Shown: positions 10,601-19,808 of the stretch, one piece after another
How the letters are laid out: each line of letters begins with the position of its first letter
Numbering within the stretch: position 1 is the stretch's first letter
IMG/VR virus record: IMGVR_UViG_3300043411_001777
Location: 142,090-206,089 of that record
Direction: 5' to 3' (one strand)
DNA length: 64,000 nucleotides
Source: a virus
The notes under the pieces: generated by a model
Database searches by the model: none
What the model was told of the DNA's origin: nothing
What the model saw: the letters and a program-made list of their open reading frames with translations, nothing else
Translations under genes and position numbers: made by a program

Positions 10601-12779
10601 GTTCAATGCGATAGGCCCGTGAGCCAGATGTGTCTAGGTTGTAGAAGGGGGGCTTGAAAACCAAATCCCCGTCCACATCCTGGTAGAACTCAAATCCCGT
10701 AACTGTCGTAACACTTTGGGCTACGTCGAGTTTGCTTTCGTAGGTGCTCTCAAAGAGAGAAATCGTACTTGTGGTCAAGTCCGCCGAAAAGGCGTGCATC
10801 TCCGAAAGGTTGATTTCGGGCACTTTGCTGTCACCGATACCCAAAGATTGGGTTAAGGCGCCACGGCGCAGCTTATCCGTAAGAGCCACGGCCTGAGAAG
10901 CTTCCAACAGGCCCTTCACATTGGGGTCCTTCGAGGCATTCACACCCGGGAACCGATTTTTCAAGAGCGTCGAAAGCTGAGATGCCGAAAGACGTGCTAA
11001 AAAGGCACTTTGCGCCGCAGAAAACAAGTCACCGTTCAACCCGTGGAGACGGAGTTTGGTTTCCCTAGCCTTAAAACGCTGTTCCCAATACTTGACGGTA
11101 TACGAGAAAAAAGACTCGTTTGTTCTTGTGGACTTAGCATCCTGATCACCAGCTTGCTGAAGAGCCCAAGCAACACCGCCAGCGGAACCCGCCATATCAT
11201 GGTGAAGGGTATACATAATCTGATAGGGGTGCTGCTTCGAGAACACGTGGGACATAACAGACATTCGCAGCTTGCCATTGTCTGGCTTCGCCCCCATCAC
11301 AGAGGCGTTCGTGCTCATCTTGTGGTATTCCCAAAAATGAAGCATGCTCCCACAGGAAACTTGAATTGTGCCCGATCCGGGAGCCCAAGAATGGTTGACG
11401 CTAGTGACCACCCCTCGAAAGGTGTGGTAATAGGGGTAGCCGATAAGCTCATCCAAACCTGAACCCGTCAGCCCTGTTTTATCCAGGAGGGAGGCACCGA
11501 TTTCGACAGGACGGTCGAAATTCAACTGGTCCAGCTCTTTTTTAGTCAATGGGTTCAGGGGAAGGTCACCCGCTGAAACTACCTCATTCACAGTAGCCTC
11601 AGGCACCACCTTGTTAATTTGGAGGTTGGCTACAGGGGGAGAAGGGTTACCCTTTGGACCTAGGAACACCTCATTTTTACTTGAGGAAGCTAATGCTATT
11701 GCCGTATTGTAGGCCTCTTCTTTCGACTTACCACGAGACCGTAAAGCCATATACAGGGTCGGGAAACCACCATCGGAGTGTGGATCCTCCCCGATTTTTT
11801 TGATGTGGCTCGCAGCATTGTAGTGGGAGACCACGCCCGAACTTTCAGGGTTTGCGCCTGAATTTGCGATATAAAAAGAGTCCCCCTTGACACCCGCAAA
11901 CTCTAATCCACCTGAGCCATCTGTATTTGACCCCATCCCATATGTAGCAGACACATAGGTTGTGAGCGCATACATGACCTCCAACTGATCCACTGGAGGC
12001 ACTACATACTGTCCGCCGTGGGCCCAAGGCGCAGGGATTACCTTAGCACCCTCTGCTGCTGCGCCTGGAGAATACGGGCTGATGAACTCGATTCCGACAG
12101 ACCCGTCATTTAACCCAGGAGTGTGAAACACCGTTTCAGTGGATGGGTCCGCAAACTGGTAAACAGTCCCATCCATCCCGACGGCATAATGCACACCAAG
12201 ATTCTGCTTAAGCAGTGCCCGTACGGCTCCGTCTACAGACGAACCCGTAGACTCGTGGACTATCATTTGATAAGGAGCCTCGGTCCGAGGAATGGACTTG
12301 AACCCTTTCAACACCTGAGGACCCGGCGAGGCACCCGAAAACTGCCGCTTCCTTTCATCGAAAGGATTATCCAAGGTCGCGAAATCCTCAGAAGCACCCT
12401 CAGGGACTTCGGCCTCCCCAATTGAAGACTCCGGTTCTGCCAAGTTGGCATACATTCCACGAGTAGGGAAGTACCCACGCATGTAAATCGTCACTTCCAA
12501 CCCGGGACGCATGATGTACTTGGCATCCCGAGCGAAGGAAGCCTCGTCATGGGCCGGAACCGAAAGCGAGAAATTAGCTGAGGCTGCACCGGGCTCCACA
12601 CCCGCTTCCACGCCCACGTCCGTAACGAACTTCTGGAGATCAACCTGCCCGTTGCAAGTCGCACACCCAGGCAGCATGATGTCCCCGTTTACGAGGACCA
12701 ACGCATCGGGGGTCATCTGTACGAACTTTCGCCCCCCTAGACGCCACGTCCCCGCATAGGGTCTGTTCTCAATTCCCAT
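7665..12779 (-). CDS. Baseplate hub protein with embedded amidase domain
   Basis: 1704 residues. Residues about 165-345 match an N-acetylmuramoyl-L-alanine amidase (amidase_2/PGRP-like) domain: MIVHEST with His175, HYAVGMDGTVYQ near 197, VFHTPG with His219, GSVGIEF with Glu232, and VVSHYN with His319 followed by DPHSDGGFP. These fit the family's zinc ligands and conserved glutamate. The region around residues 700-930 resembles a tail hub, with YPVYIVNRDCFYYINSFSHS. The C-terminal half contains helical segments and a late CSC motif, and CATC occurs near residue 39. The domain probably cuts peptidoglycan during DNA entry. It overlaps the spike gene, supporting a hub-spike pair. Amidase-domain confidence is high; the hub assignment is moderate. 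Confidence 0.8.
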   Translation of the reverse strand: MGIENRPYAGTWRLGGRKFVQMTPDALVLVNGDIMLPGCATCNGQVDLQKFVTDVGVEAGVEPGAASANFSLSVPAHDEASFARDAKYIMRPGLEVTIYMRGYFPTRGMYANLAEPESSIGEAEVPEGASEDFATLDNPFDERKRQFSGASPGPQVLKGFKSIPRTEAPYQMIVHESTGSSVDGAVRALLKQNLGVHYAVGMDGTVYQFADPSTETVFHTPGLNDGSVGIEFISPYSPGAAAEGAKVIPAPWAHGGQYVVPPVDQLEVMYALTTYVSATYGMGSNTDGSGGLEFAGVKGDSFYIANSGANPESSGVVSHYNAASHIKKIGEDPHSDGGFPTLYMALRSRGKSKEEAYNTAIALASSSKNEVFLGPKGNPSPPVANLQINKVVPEATVNEVVSAGDLPLNPLTKKELDQLNFDRPVEIGASLLDKTGLTGSGLDELIGYPYYHTFRGVVTSVNHSWAPGSGTIQVSCGSMLHFWEYHKMSTNASVMGAKPDNGKLRMSVMSHVFSKQHPYQIMYTLHHDMAGSAGGVAWALQQAGDQDAKSTRTNESFFSYTVKYWEQRFKARETKLRLHGLNGDLFSAAQSAFLARLSASQLSTLLKNRFPGVNASKDPNVKGLLEASQAVALTDKLRRGALTQSLGIGDSKVPEINLSEMHAFSADLTTSTISLFESTYESKLDVAQSVTTVTGFEFYQDVDGDLVFKPPFYNLDTSGSRAYRIEPIDIINFNPSEDEPQATYIKGTNGLFANIQIGAGEGEYGNIGTYIDYRLVAQYGWRPADFSTSFLNDAKALYYSGANRLDVMNAPTKRATLTIPLRPELRPGYPVYIVNRDCFYYINSFSHSFAPGAQATTTLSLIAKRSKFAAPGFIGKGVGGISAIRLDRPDLPERLLEVLDNDGRPRKVGFPNVVMALDPKKINPLHYVSGLDLSITDAAGLDRMLDMAVHLGILRKDGSDQDVYVMDMPGTLRGDGTASPKAVRFYFGKSEQIPEGTINARENLYRVAKPSDQELEKATNALGVVNEKREAAKKAGTSLLALEEERTKLQDRATTLQALKDGDLKAFEATLNEAERAGVALIAELIRQVGSRYKAQNSDFANLDSTISILEMLSEKKSHLSNASQPGEYRYYSASHPDPESQGQAEITYDSTSGGTQIIETPLDLDPAFAGIEVKGFRKEVSLPYPGAYRAEAELGKVRPTRGIRVLTADPSRPRGVSVPTSEIREIRFSSQLIKGKKNVTSSQKVYSLSREAGVETQDYFETVLSDYVQRSAPDFFVGVNELRSLSYYYEKAIEPIVVDVAEAQVTQAILIRPPAVPLKVRLGKDEIDLQKLFDSFDLADVPKRGSTAIQTVPPIEQSLPSLAPVPMTPRIQLQTPKASTWTTAEFASRLAKPIAKALVESFNANLRSWLEAITKANWTPEQVEEAWSLFTQQLEMAWGIKIAAAYTKKTVTQANFEAGTHSAIFPVSDANGFEVIGSFRYGRDVSISPDGVWANLHAQDPLSLLDRQLVEEVTDFLTRGVSVSVPQPALDEKGRQKMHNGVPVFENRKLVGVEAGAALEQKVIDALRKRNLSDTQILDLFGAKPGSDGDHFQIGLANMFSNGLGSLDKIPIVNAAKTLTDIRVTHDGQVCSCKASEAAITLDLFGSEEFLELDSTDKYAQVMRQQAELKSVAWRQAEDSFSGKSLERRESVLKSTLDPFDKD

Positions 12780-12782
12780 GGA

Positions 12783-14042
12783 TCAAAACCTTCTGAATGG
12801 AGACGGGTTCCTATCCAATACAGGAACAGTCGGGGCAACCTCTGGGGCACGGAAACCTGCTAATCCTACCGGACGCGTTACTGCAATCTGCCGGCTATCC
12901 CGCACCAGCCCAGCCTCAGCCTGCCGAGATTGAAGGAACGGCTGCAACTCACTCAGATTCGAGGCCCCGTCAGACACCGGATTGACCCGCGCAGCAAGAC
13001 GAGTATCCTCCACATAACGGTTGGGAGACCGAAGTGGGGAGGCCACATTCTGAGTATGCGTGTCAATGACATTTGACGCTGTGAACTCGATTTGGAATTC
13101 CATTCCGCCATTCTGCTGAGACTCTTCATATGAATACGTCAAGCTGTCCATCGAACCATAGTAGATCCAACCATCATAGTGGATGGAAATCCCACCCACG
13201 AAATGGTGTGCGTTAGAAGCCCCCAACGTATCGTACACATAACCGTTGTTCAAGTAGAACGTAAAGAGGTTCATCAGATTCTGCCAAGCGGCTGAATCCC
13301 GCTTAGAAGCAAACTGAACACCACGGCCGCCCGACATAAAGGCACCACACTTCGCGGTAAAAGACAGCTTAGGCTGATTCTCTCCCCACACGTGGAAAAC
13401 GTACCCGTGTCGAGTCTTATCGTTGAAGTTTTGGACCTTTTCGTAATTGATGGCCAACGTTGTTGGGTTGATCAATAGCACCAAGGGAGGTGCATTGCGA
13501 ATAGCGTCCAACTGCATTGCAATGTCGAGTGCCTGGTACAGGTCGTTATACGTGGGCTTGCCAATACGATTGGAATACCGACCGTCGAAGGTTGCAGACC
13601 CGCCCGTGACCCCCGCTTGAGACTGGACACGGTCCCCGGCATTACGCACAACATACTGTTCAGCACTGGCTGCATAGAAAGCGTTTGAGAGGGACGGGAT
13701 ACCTTCCGAAGTTGCCTGTTGAAGGAATCTCCCCGAGCGGGCCCCATCAAAAATGTCTCCACGTAGCACTTTCCGCTGACCTGGGGTTGCCTCATTGGTG
13801 AAGATGATAGGAAGCTCCAGCTTCAAAACGAAGGGGCTTAGGGCTCGTAAGTACGGGTCAGACCCGTCGATAGGGGCTGCTTGTGCGTCTTCATACTCGG
13901 CCGCCAACCTACCGGCTGTGCGGATGCCTCCATATGCTTTTGGAGCTATGGGGCTGGTGTTGAATCCCTCGGGCCGTTGCTCTTGTGGAGACACCGAGCC
14001 CCGGGACGAAAACCTTGTAGGGTTGCCGACTACAATGCTCAT
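12783..14042 (-). CDS. Baseplate or tail structural protein, paralog of the next gene upstream
   Basis: 419 residues. A central block starting LINPTTLAINYEKVQ and continuing HVWGENQPKLSFTAKCGAF aligns by eye with the 215-residue protein encoded immediately upstream on the minus strand, where HVNPSSMQFSYSKV is followed by HWGDAPTQMNFSA. Both then have a helix (LMNLFTFYLNNGYVYD here) and beta strands. This pattern, an NP strand followed by a WG strand and an aromatic helix, is common in small phage baseplate proteins next to the hub. The start codon overlaps the upstream gene stop as ATGA. The N- and C-terminal 100 residues are polar, Pro- and Arg-rich and likely flexible. Exact baseplate position is unknown. 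Confidence 0.6.
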   Translation of the reverse strand: MSIVVGNPTRFSSRGSVSPQEQRPEGFNTSPIAPKAYGGIRTAGRLAAEYEDAQAAPIDGSDPYLRALSPFVLKLELPIIFTNEATPGQRKVLRGDIFDGARSGRFLQQATSEGIPSLSNAFYAASAEQYVVRNAGDRVQSQAGVTGGSATFDGRYSNRIGKPTYNDLYQALDIAMQLDAIRNAPPLVLLINPTTLAINYEKVQNFNDKTRHGYVFHVWGENQPKLSFTAKCGAFMSGGRGVQFASKRDSAAWQNLMNLFTFYLNNGYVYDTLGASNAHHFVGGISIHYDGWIYYGSMDSLTYSYEESQQNGGMEFQIEFTASNVIDTHTQNVASPLRSPNRYVEDTRLAARVNPVSDGASNLSELQPFLQSRQAEAGLVRDSRQIAVTRPVGLAGFRAPEVAPTVPVLDRNPSPFRRF

Positions 14043-14686
14043 ATGGTGCCCCTCGGAGTTGAAATGAATGCGGGGGAACTTCCGTCTCGGACGGACTTCT
14101 CTTGCCGCTGATAGGGCTGAGACCGAATACGAGTAATCTCACGCTCAACGTTGAAAGACGCGCTCAATTGGAATTGAAACGGCTTAGTCGCATCTTCGGT
14201 CACCACAAAGGTCTGGAATCTGCCAATATAGATCCCACCATCGAAGGTGACCTTTAGTGAGCCACGAATTGCCAATTCCCCCCGATCATCGTAAATGTCT
14301 CCGTTGGAATGGAAAAGGGACAACAGGCTCAGGAATTTGTCATAGGCCAAAGTCTCTCTTCGAGTGCCCCCGATATTCAGCCCGCCACCCGTAGTGTTTG
14401 ACAACCCTGAGTAGACGCGTTTGAAGCCCCCTGTTGCAGCGGAGAAGTTCATCTGCGTTGGGGCGTCACCCCAATGCTGCTCGACAAACCCGCCTTCTGT
14501 TTGGATGCGCTCGATAACCTTGGAGTATGAGAACTGCATAGAGGACGGGTTGACGTGCAGAACCAAGCGCAACCCCTCGGGCAGAACCGAGGTGTAGCCG
14601 TCAGGGGCCAGCACGTCAAACACGACGGGCCTCTTACCTCCAAACTCATCGTCGACTGCTCGGAATGCTGACTTAAAGGTTGGCAT
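14039..14686 (-). CDS. Small baseplate structural protein, paralog of neighbour
   Basis: 215 residues made almost entirely of the shared domain described for the adjacent 419-residue protein: NPSSMQFSYSKVIERI, EQHWGDAPTQMNFSA, then a helical FLSLLSLFHSNGDIYDDRG and beta strands ending with FQFQLSASFNVE. It sits between the tape measure gene (one-base TAATG overlap with that stop) and its larger paralog, so a tail-tip or baseplate initiator role is likely. No enzymatic motif is present. Confidence 0.6.
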   Translation of the reverse strand: MPTFKSAFRAVDDEFGGKRPVVFDVLAPDGYTSVLPEGLRLVLHVNPSSMQFSYSKVIERIQTEGGFVEQHWGDAPTQMNFSAATGGFKRVYSGLSNTTGGGLNIGGTRRETLAYDKFLSLLSLFHSNGDIYDDRGELAIRGSLKVTFDGGIYIGRFQTFVVTEDATKPFQFQLSASFNVEREITRIRSQPYQRQEKSVRDGSSPAFISTPRGTI

Positions 14687-17556
14687 TAGCGTTTCCCATT
14701 TAGAAGCTCACCGATGAGCTTGTGGAGACCGGTTTCGCTTGGGATCGCGATGACACTATTGTTGTTAATGGTCACTCCTGCGGACTTCGCCAGGAGGCCC
14801 GTCAGGGTCCTCAACTCAAGTGCCCTCTCTTCCAGCTCTGGAGTAGGCGCCCGCATCGTTCCAGCCACCATTTGCTCTGCCTGGGTTCTGATTTCGGTCG
14901 GATGAATGTCTTTGAGCTTGCCAGAAGTTCTCAAATACTCTCGGTTGAGCTTTTCCATTTCCCCAACAGGGTCAAAGGTACCCCCGGGCTTCATTGCTGT
15001 AAGCCTAGCCGCCAAAGCCCCACTTAACGAATAACCCGCCGCCGCAATTAGTTCTTTAGAGCCTGGCCCCCACCCAACAGCTTCTTCGCCCGTAAAGTAT
15101 TCGTCTGTCGCCCCACCGCCAGAAACAGTTGTTCTTGTTGGAGACAAACCCATCATATCATATAAAGACCAAATGCCAGGGTGTGCCTTCAAAGCTTCTT
15201 GGGGGGTTGCTCCCATTGCAACCATTTTATGAGCCGCCTGACCGCTACGAAGCCGGTCTTCCAAACCGCGCCGAGCCGTCAGCCTGCGGGCCACAGCGGC
15301 ACGCTGTGCAATTAGCTCATCCCGCTCCCCTCCTAAAGGCGCATTTGCTATCAGACCATTAAGCCGCTCCATTTCCTTGGCTTCTGTGTCAATATCTTTG
15401 CGGGCGTTGCTTAGGGCCCCCACGAAATCAAATTTCCCCATTTGGGTAAAGAAATCGTCCTCTTTAAGACTGTCTTTAGTAAACCACTGGAAAAGGCCCT
15501 CAATTCCCGCCGCGATATCCGCAAAAACGCCACTTACTGCCCGACTCAAAGTATCAGACATTGTCGTTGTGGCACTAGCAATTTCACGCGCAAGCCTAGT
15601 GTTTTCATCCTCTAGCTTTGACAAATCCTGAAGGGCTGCCGCATGAGAATAGTAGTCTTCTACAGATCCAATAGGATCTCCATACTCAATGCTGTCCCCC
15701 GACATCCGGGCACCAACAACCTTACTATCCTTAATTCCAAGCCCCCATTTCCGAGCATGCCAAGCCGCTACTTCCGGGCTTAGTTCTTGACCAATCAACT
15801 TCTGCATGGCGGTAAAAGCGTCCGCAGCGCCTTTTGTAAATTCAGCCAAGGCCCGTATATCGGCTTCCGATTTTCCGGACATACCTTTCAGCCGCATCAC
15901 ACCCTCAACCCCTTCTTGGTTCATGACATCATGAAGTTGTCGATTACTGCCATGAGTGGCGGCTTTGATTTGCAGCGCGAGGAAGTCTGCCGGACTCAAC
16001 AGACTGATATTCGCAAGCCGCTGGCTTTCGTTATCCGTGTCGATGAATTGGGTTAGCCGGTCCAAGGCACGGCCAGTGCCATCCCCCGTAGCCTTGACAT
16101 AAGCACTAAATGCTGCAAGCTGATCCGGACTCATTGCCTTTAGTCGATCAACAAGATTTGCCGAAGTCATCCCCCCCTCAACTCCAGCATGGCGAGCCGC
16201 AGAGTCCAAAAAGGCAGGGTTATCACCTATGGCTTGGAAAAGCTCACGGACACTAGCATCCGTGGCACCCTTATACAACTTTTGCAGGAACTTGTCCCCG
16301 ACAATAGTACCCACCTTAACCGAATCTTCCGTTGAAAGCCCCGTACCCCACGAAACCAAGCCCTGCAATAGCTTACCGGCCTCTTTCGAGGACATAAACT
16401 TGCCCAATTTAGCTAGCAATCCAGCAGTCTCTTCCAACCGGATGTTGTACATGCTCATCCCAGCCGTGGCCTGCAACACCGTCGAAAAGAACCGCTTAGT
16501 GCCAAACCCACTGTCCACCGCATGAGCATATACAGCCGCCATCTTCTCGGATACTGAATCCAAGGAGACTGACAAATCATCCATGGCATCGGCCATATGC
16601 GTGGCGGCTTCTTCCGCAGACTCAAAACCCAACGTCCCATACACAACGGCACGCTCCGACACCTCTCGAAAACGCTCCATCCGCTCTGTAGCCGTCTCCA
16701 GCCCAGCAGTCATTTCCTTTAGGTCGTAGCCCGTCTTTTCGAATGACCCCAGGATGCCAAAATGCGTCTCAGCATCCATATTCCACTTATTCAGGAAGCC
16801 TAACGCCCCATCCCCGCCAATACCTGATTGGCGGACTTCACGGAAAGCCGCCCCAGCACCACCACCAGAGGCATACGAACCGATGCTGATACCTGCCTGC
16901 ATGATTGACTTGTTCAATGTGGCAAGCGAATCCGTAATGTCCATCACCACGTTGTAGAGGCCATAAGCGGCGGCCCCGATTACGCCAGCCTTCATCAGCC
17001 CGGCACCACCCAAGCCCATAACCGTATTGGCTTTGCCCCCCTTGCCCTCTTGCGTGTTATGGGCTGCCCTAGCCGCCAAGGCATTACCCATGCGGCTTAG
17101 CAGACTAAAATCGGCCCCGCGGACTGCTTGTGCTAATGTCCCCGGCGCCCCGAGTGCACCCGACAGACGGTCTGTCTTAGAGCGGCGCGCAGCAGAGGCC
17201 CCTTCTCGGGCCAAATCCTCTCGTGCCTGCGCGAGCCTCTCAATCCCTTGGATCTCCTGCTTTTGGAGCTTCAGAAGACGAACCCTATCCCGCTCAGCCC
17301 CCTTATCTGTGCGCCCTTTCAACGCCATCTCTTCTTTAGAGAACTGGCGTTGTTTAGCCATCATTTTCTCAACTTCGCGTTTGGAAAACTGCACCGAGTC
17401 ATGAATCGCCACTGCACCACGAACAAGGTTCTTTTTGAACGAATCAGAGGCCGCAGCCATTTCCTGTGCGATTTTGGGGTCAAAATCATACTCCTGAGTG
17501 ATCTTAATGACCGAATCCCACTGCTCGCTTGTGACACCTCCTTTTTTCTTGGCCAT
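14686..17556 (-). CDS. Tail tape measure protein
   Basis: 956 residues. The first 130 residues are charged and coiled-coil prone (Lys, Glu, Arg, Gln), followed near residues 180-210 by a Gly/Ala-rich hydrophobic stretch (GLGGAGLMKAGVIGAAAYGL), then long alternating helices and a second amphipathic region. This organisation, together with its place between the chaperone-like genes and the baseplate genes, is characteristic of tape measure proteins, which set tail length and sit in the tube lumen. The gene starts one base after the upstream stop. No peptidase or lysozyme domain is obvious. At about 1.5 angstrom per residue a tail near 140 nm would be expected, which is an inference from family behaviour. 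Confidence 0.75.
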   Translation of the reverse strand: MAKKKGGVTSEQWDSVIKITQEYDFDPKIAQEMAAASDSFKKNLVRGAVAIHDSVQFSKREVEKMMAKQRQFSKEEMALKGRTDKGAERDRVRLLKLQKQEIQGIERLAQAREDLAREGASAARRSKTDRLSGALGAPGTLAQAVRGADFSLLSRMGNALAARAAHNTQEGKGGKANTVMGLGGAGLMKAGVIGAAAYGLYNVVMDITDSLATLNKSIMQAGISIGSYASGGGAGAAFREVRQSGIGGDGALGFLNKWNMDAETHFGILGSFEKTGYDLKEMTAGLETATERMERFREVSERAVVYGTLGFESAEEAATHMADAMDDLSVSLDSVSEKMAAVYAHAVDSGFGTKRFFSTVLQATAGMSMYNIRLEETAGLLAKLGKFMSSKEAGKLLQGLVSWGTGLSTEDSVKVGTIVGDKFLQKLYKGATDASVRELFQAIGDNPAFLDSAARHAGVEGGMTSANLVDRLKAMSPDQLAAFSAYVKATGDGTGRALDRLTQFIDTDNESQRLANISLLSPADFLALQIKAATHGSNRQLHDVMNQEGVEGVMRLKGMSGKSEADIRALAEFTKGAADAFTAMQKLIGQELSPEVAAWHARKWGLGIKDSKVVGARMSGDSIEYGDPIGSVEDYYSHAAALQDLSKLEDENTRLAREIASATTTMSDTLSRAVSGVFADIAAGIEGLFQWFTKDSLKEDDFFTQMGKFDFVGALSNARKDIDTEAKEMERLNGLIANAPLGGERDELIAQRAAVARRLTARRGLEDRLRSGQAAHKMVAMGATPQEALKAHPGIWSLYDMMGLSPTRTTVSGGGATDEYFTGEEAVGWGPGSKELIAAAGYSLSGALAARLTAMKPGGTFDPVGEMEKLNREYLRTSGKLKDIHPTEIRTQAEQMVAGTMRAPTPELEERALELRTLTGLLAKSAGVTINNNSVIAIPSETGLHKLIGELLNGKR

Positions 17557-17557
17557 T

Positions 17558-18718
17558 TTAGTCCTCGCGATCAGTTAAGTGGATACGACGCTGGGATATC
17601 TGCTCCTGCAAAGATCCTTTGCCTCGGCTGACACCGTATTGCTCTTGCACTTCAGTAAGCAACTGCTCAGGGGGCCGATCGAAATTCGCGGCCTTTCGTG
17701 CAACCTTCTCATTATAGGGGTTGTCATAGAAGACTTTTCGGTTTCCAAGAGAGGAAACCAATTCTTCGATCTGAGATGGCAAGTATGCCACCAGACCCCC
17801 AGTCTCCTGCCCACGAACCTCCGCCTCCAAATCCTGTTCGTCGTAATACGACGAACGGGCCTCTTCAATCTCTCTGAGCCGATCCTCATGTTGCTGGCGC
17901 ATCCCATCCTTATAGGCCAGAACCATACGATCGTGATCGTCTAACTCGCCGCGAATCCAACGATGAACTTCCTCCCGCAAATCTTCCTCAGACTTGTTGC
18001 TGTGAGTTGCCGCCAGCTTGACTGTTTTACTGGGAGGTGCTCCCTTGGACGTCCAGTAAAACTCATCCAGCAAAGCCAGCCTTGCTTTCTGCTCTGTTTC
18101 CCGCCGCGTATTATCCCGTTCAATATGACCCTTAACCCACTTTGGGGCGTTCGTCATTGCTACAAACCGAAAGCGCAGCCATTCAAGCTCTTCCTTCTCC
18201 GATTTGTCCTCCAACTGATTGACCGTGATCCACAATTTCTGCACGTCATTCATGCCTAACACCGATGGGTCGGCCACTCCTGCATTGAACTTAGTGGTCC
18301 CCATTGCGGACCAAAGCTCCCGAGAGATCCTCTCAAGGGTGTAGGGGATAACTGCGTTCAGAGCTTTCCGACTTCGCTTAAAAAAGCCATTGATTTGTGT
18401 GGTCAAGATACTCAGCGCTTGTCGGGGTAACTGTCGCAACAAGGGCATTAGATCCGGGACATTATCCCGACCTGATTGGAAGAGGTTGACCCCATCAATC
18501 ATCCAAATGGATTGAGCCAACCACCACAACTGGAAATCCTCAGGAGAAGCATAGGCTGCCCGTTGCCGCAACAAAAACCTGTCCGCGCCACACAAGCTTC
18601 GCAACACAAGCTGCGTTTTACCGAGCTGGACCGGAGCTGATATGAACCCGGGAGAGATGAGATCCTCCACATCGTTATACAGCTCGTGTCTCTGCTCAAA
18701 GGTGGTTTGGGGCTTCAT
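17558..18718 (-). CDS. Probable second tail assembly chaperone or tape-measure-associated protein
   Basis: 386 residues, strongly helical and charged, with no catalytic motif. It lies directly upstream of the tape measure gene and overlaps the preceding chaperone-like gene by four bases (ATGA), the position held by the second tail assembly chaperone in many myophages. In many phages the second chaperone is made by ribosomal frameshift from the first; here the two frames simply overlap and the second has its own ATG, so separate translation is more likely. The C-terminal region includes a long Glu/Arg-rich helix around residues 255-310. The assignment rests mostly on position. Confidence 0.5.
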   Translation of the reverse strand: MKPQTTFEQRHELYNDVEDLISPGFISAPVQLGKTQLVLRSLCGADRFLLRQRAAYASPEDFQLWWLAQSIWMIDGVNLFQSGRDNVPDLMPLLRQLPRQALSILTTQINGFFKRSRKALNAVIPYTLERISRELWSAMGTTKFNAGVADPSVLGMNDVQKLWITVNQLEDKSEKEELEWLRFRFVAMTNAPKWVKGHIERDNTRRETEQKARLALLDEFYWTSKGAPPSKTVKLAATHSNKSEEDLREEVHRWIRGELDDHDRMVLAYKDGMRQQHEDRLREIEEARSSYYDEQDLEAEVRGQETGGLVAYLPSQIEELVSSLGNRKVFYDNPYNEKVARKAANFDRPPEQLLTEVQEQYGVSRGKGSLQEQISQRRIHLTDRED

Positions 18719-19719
18719 CTACGGGGACGGAATCTGGGGTTGACGTTCACGTCACTATCATTGAGAACAAGGTCTGAGCCATTATCCAACCCAACCGGGA
18801 TGTTGGGGTCTTCCGTATGTCGGACACTCACAGGGGCATTGTTTGCCCGCAACTGACGCTGGCGAAACAGCGCCAAATTGGCCTCTTGAAGTTGATCCGG
18901 ATCCGAGGCGTCAATGAACGAATCCATTTCCTGACGAGCCTTGGGCGGAGGCGGAACGTTTGACGGAATGCTAGGGGCAAAAGCCGTGGGGGGCGGGGCT
19001 ACTTCCTTAGGAACTAAAGGTTCTCGCTTCCCTACGGCTCGGGCATTACCGCTTAGGGGTGTCGTTGCCTTGGGGGCCGGGGGAGGCTCCACGGGCTCCG
19101 CGGGAGCTGTCTTAAACACTACGGTGGGTTCTGCCTCAGCAAGGCTCATCCCGCCTTGCTGCCGAAGTTGGTCGGTGTAAGACAATGAGAGCTTACGCTT
19201 TTCCTCCAAACGCTCAATCTGGGCCCTAAGACGATCAATTTCCAGATCGATATCAGCGGGTTCAAATTTGATTGCAGCCTCTACGCGCTTTTCCATCCGC
19301 TCAACAAGAGCAACGTACTTCGTATAGACTCTTGCCTGCAAAGGGGGACCCCATCTCTCAATCAGAGGACGGATTGCTTGCGAACGGGGCTGTTTAATAG
19401 GCCGTCCATTCTCGTCTTCTCCAACCTCCACAAATTCGACCCCGCTAAGATCAAGGGAGCCGATCTTGACAATCGAGGCTGCTAACGCGTGAATTCGGAA
19501 CAGTCGCGCCATTTTACCAAAAGCATCAGACACCTGATATCGGTCATCAGCGTCCTTTATGTCCTCCAGAGCTGTTGAGGCCATCTCTGTAGCCTCGTCA
19601 TGTTCCGTAGAGGACATAATGCGAAGAGTGACAGGAATGTCCTCAACATAGAAAGTTTCTTCGTCCTTACCAAGCTTTTCTAGCTTGGCAAAGGCCGCTT
19701 CAAGCACGTTTAGATTCAT
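18715..19719 (-). CDS. Probable tail assembly chaperone
   Basis: 334 residues from an ATG preceded by AAGGGA, better supported than earlier in-frame starts. The N-terminal 150 residues are a mixed fold beginning MNLNVLEAAFAKLEKLGKDE with a TLRIMSSTEHDEA segment, typical of phage proteins that read as tail chaperones. A coiled coil follows (LEIDRLRAQIERLEEKRK), then a long Pro/Ala-rich linker. It lies between the tube gene and the tape measure and is separated from the tube by a terminator, which would lower its dose relative to tube subunits. Confidence 0.5.
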   Translation of the reverse strand: MNLNVLEAAFAKLEKLGKDEETFYVEDIPVTLRIMSSTEHDEATEMASTALEDIKDADDRYQVSDAFGKMARLFRIHALAASIVKIGSLDLSGVEFVEVGEDENGRPIKQPRSQAIRPLIERWGPPLQARVYTKYVALVERMEKRVEAAIKFEPADIDLEIDRLRAQIERLEEKRKLSLSYTDQLRQQGGMSLAEAEPTVVFKTAPAEPVEPPPAPKATTPLSGNARAVGKREPLVPKEVAPPPTAFAPSIPSNVPPPPKARQEMDSFIDASDPDQLQEANLALFRQRQLRANNAPVSVRHTEDPNIPVGLDNGSDLVLNDSDVNVNPRFRPRR

Positions 19720-19751
19720 TGGGTTTCCCTTAAGTAGAGGCGCAAAACAAG

Positions 19752-19781
19752 ACGAGGCAGGGGGATTAGCCACTGCCTCGT
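19752..19781 (-). terminator. Rho-independent terminator after the tail tube gene
   Basis: Reading the minus strand, a nine-base stem (ACGAGGCAG with CTGCCTCGT) encloses a 12-base loop and is followed by CTTGTTTT. It lies between the tube stop at 19809 and the chaperone start at 19719, so it can uncouple high tube expression from the lower-copy downstream genes. Confidence 0.75.
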
Positions 19782-19808
19782 ACTTTACCGCCTACCTAGG
19801 GTCACCTA

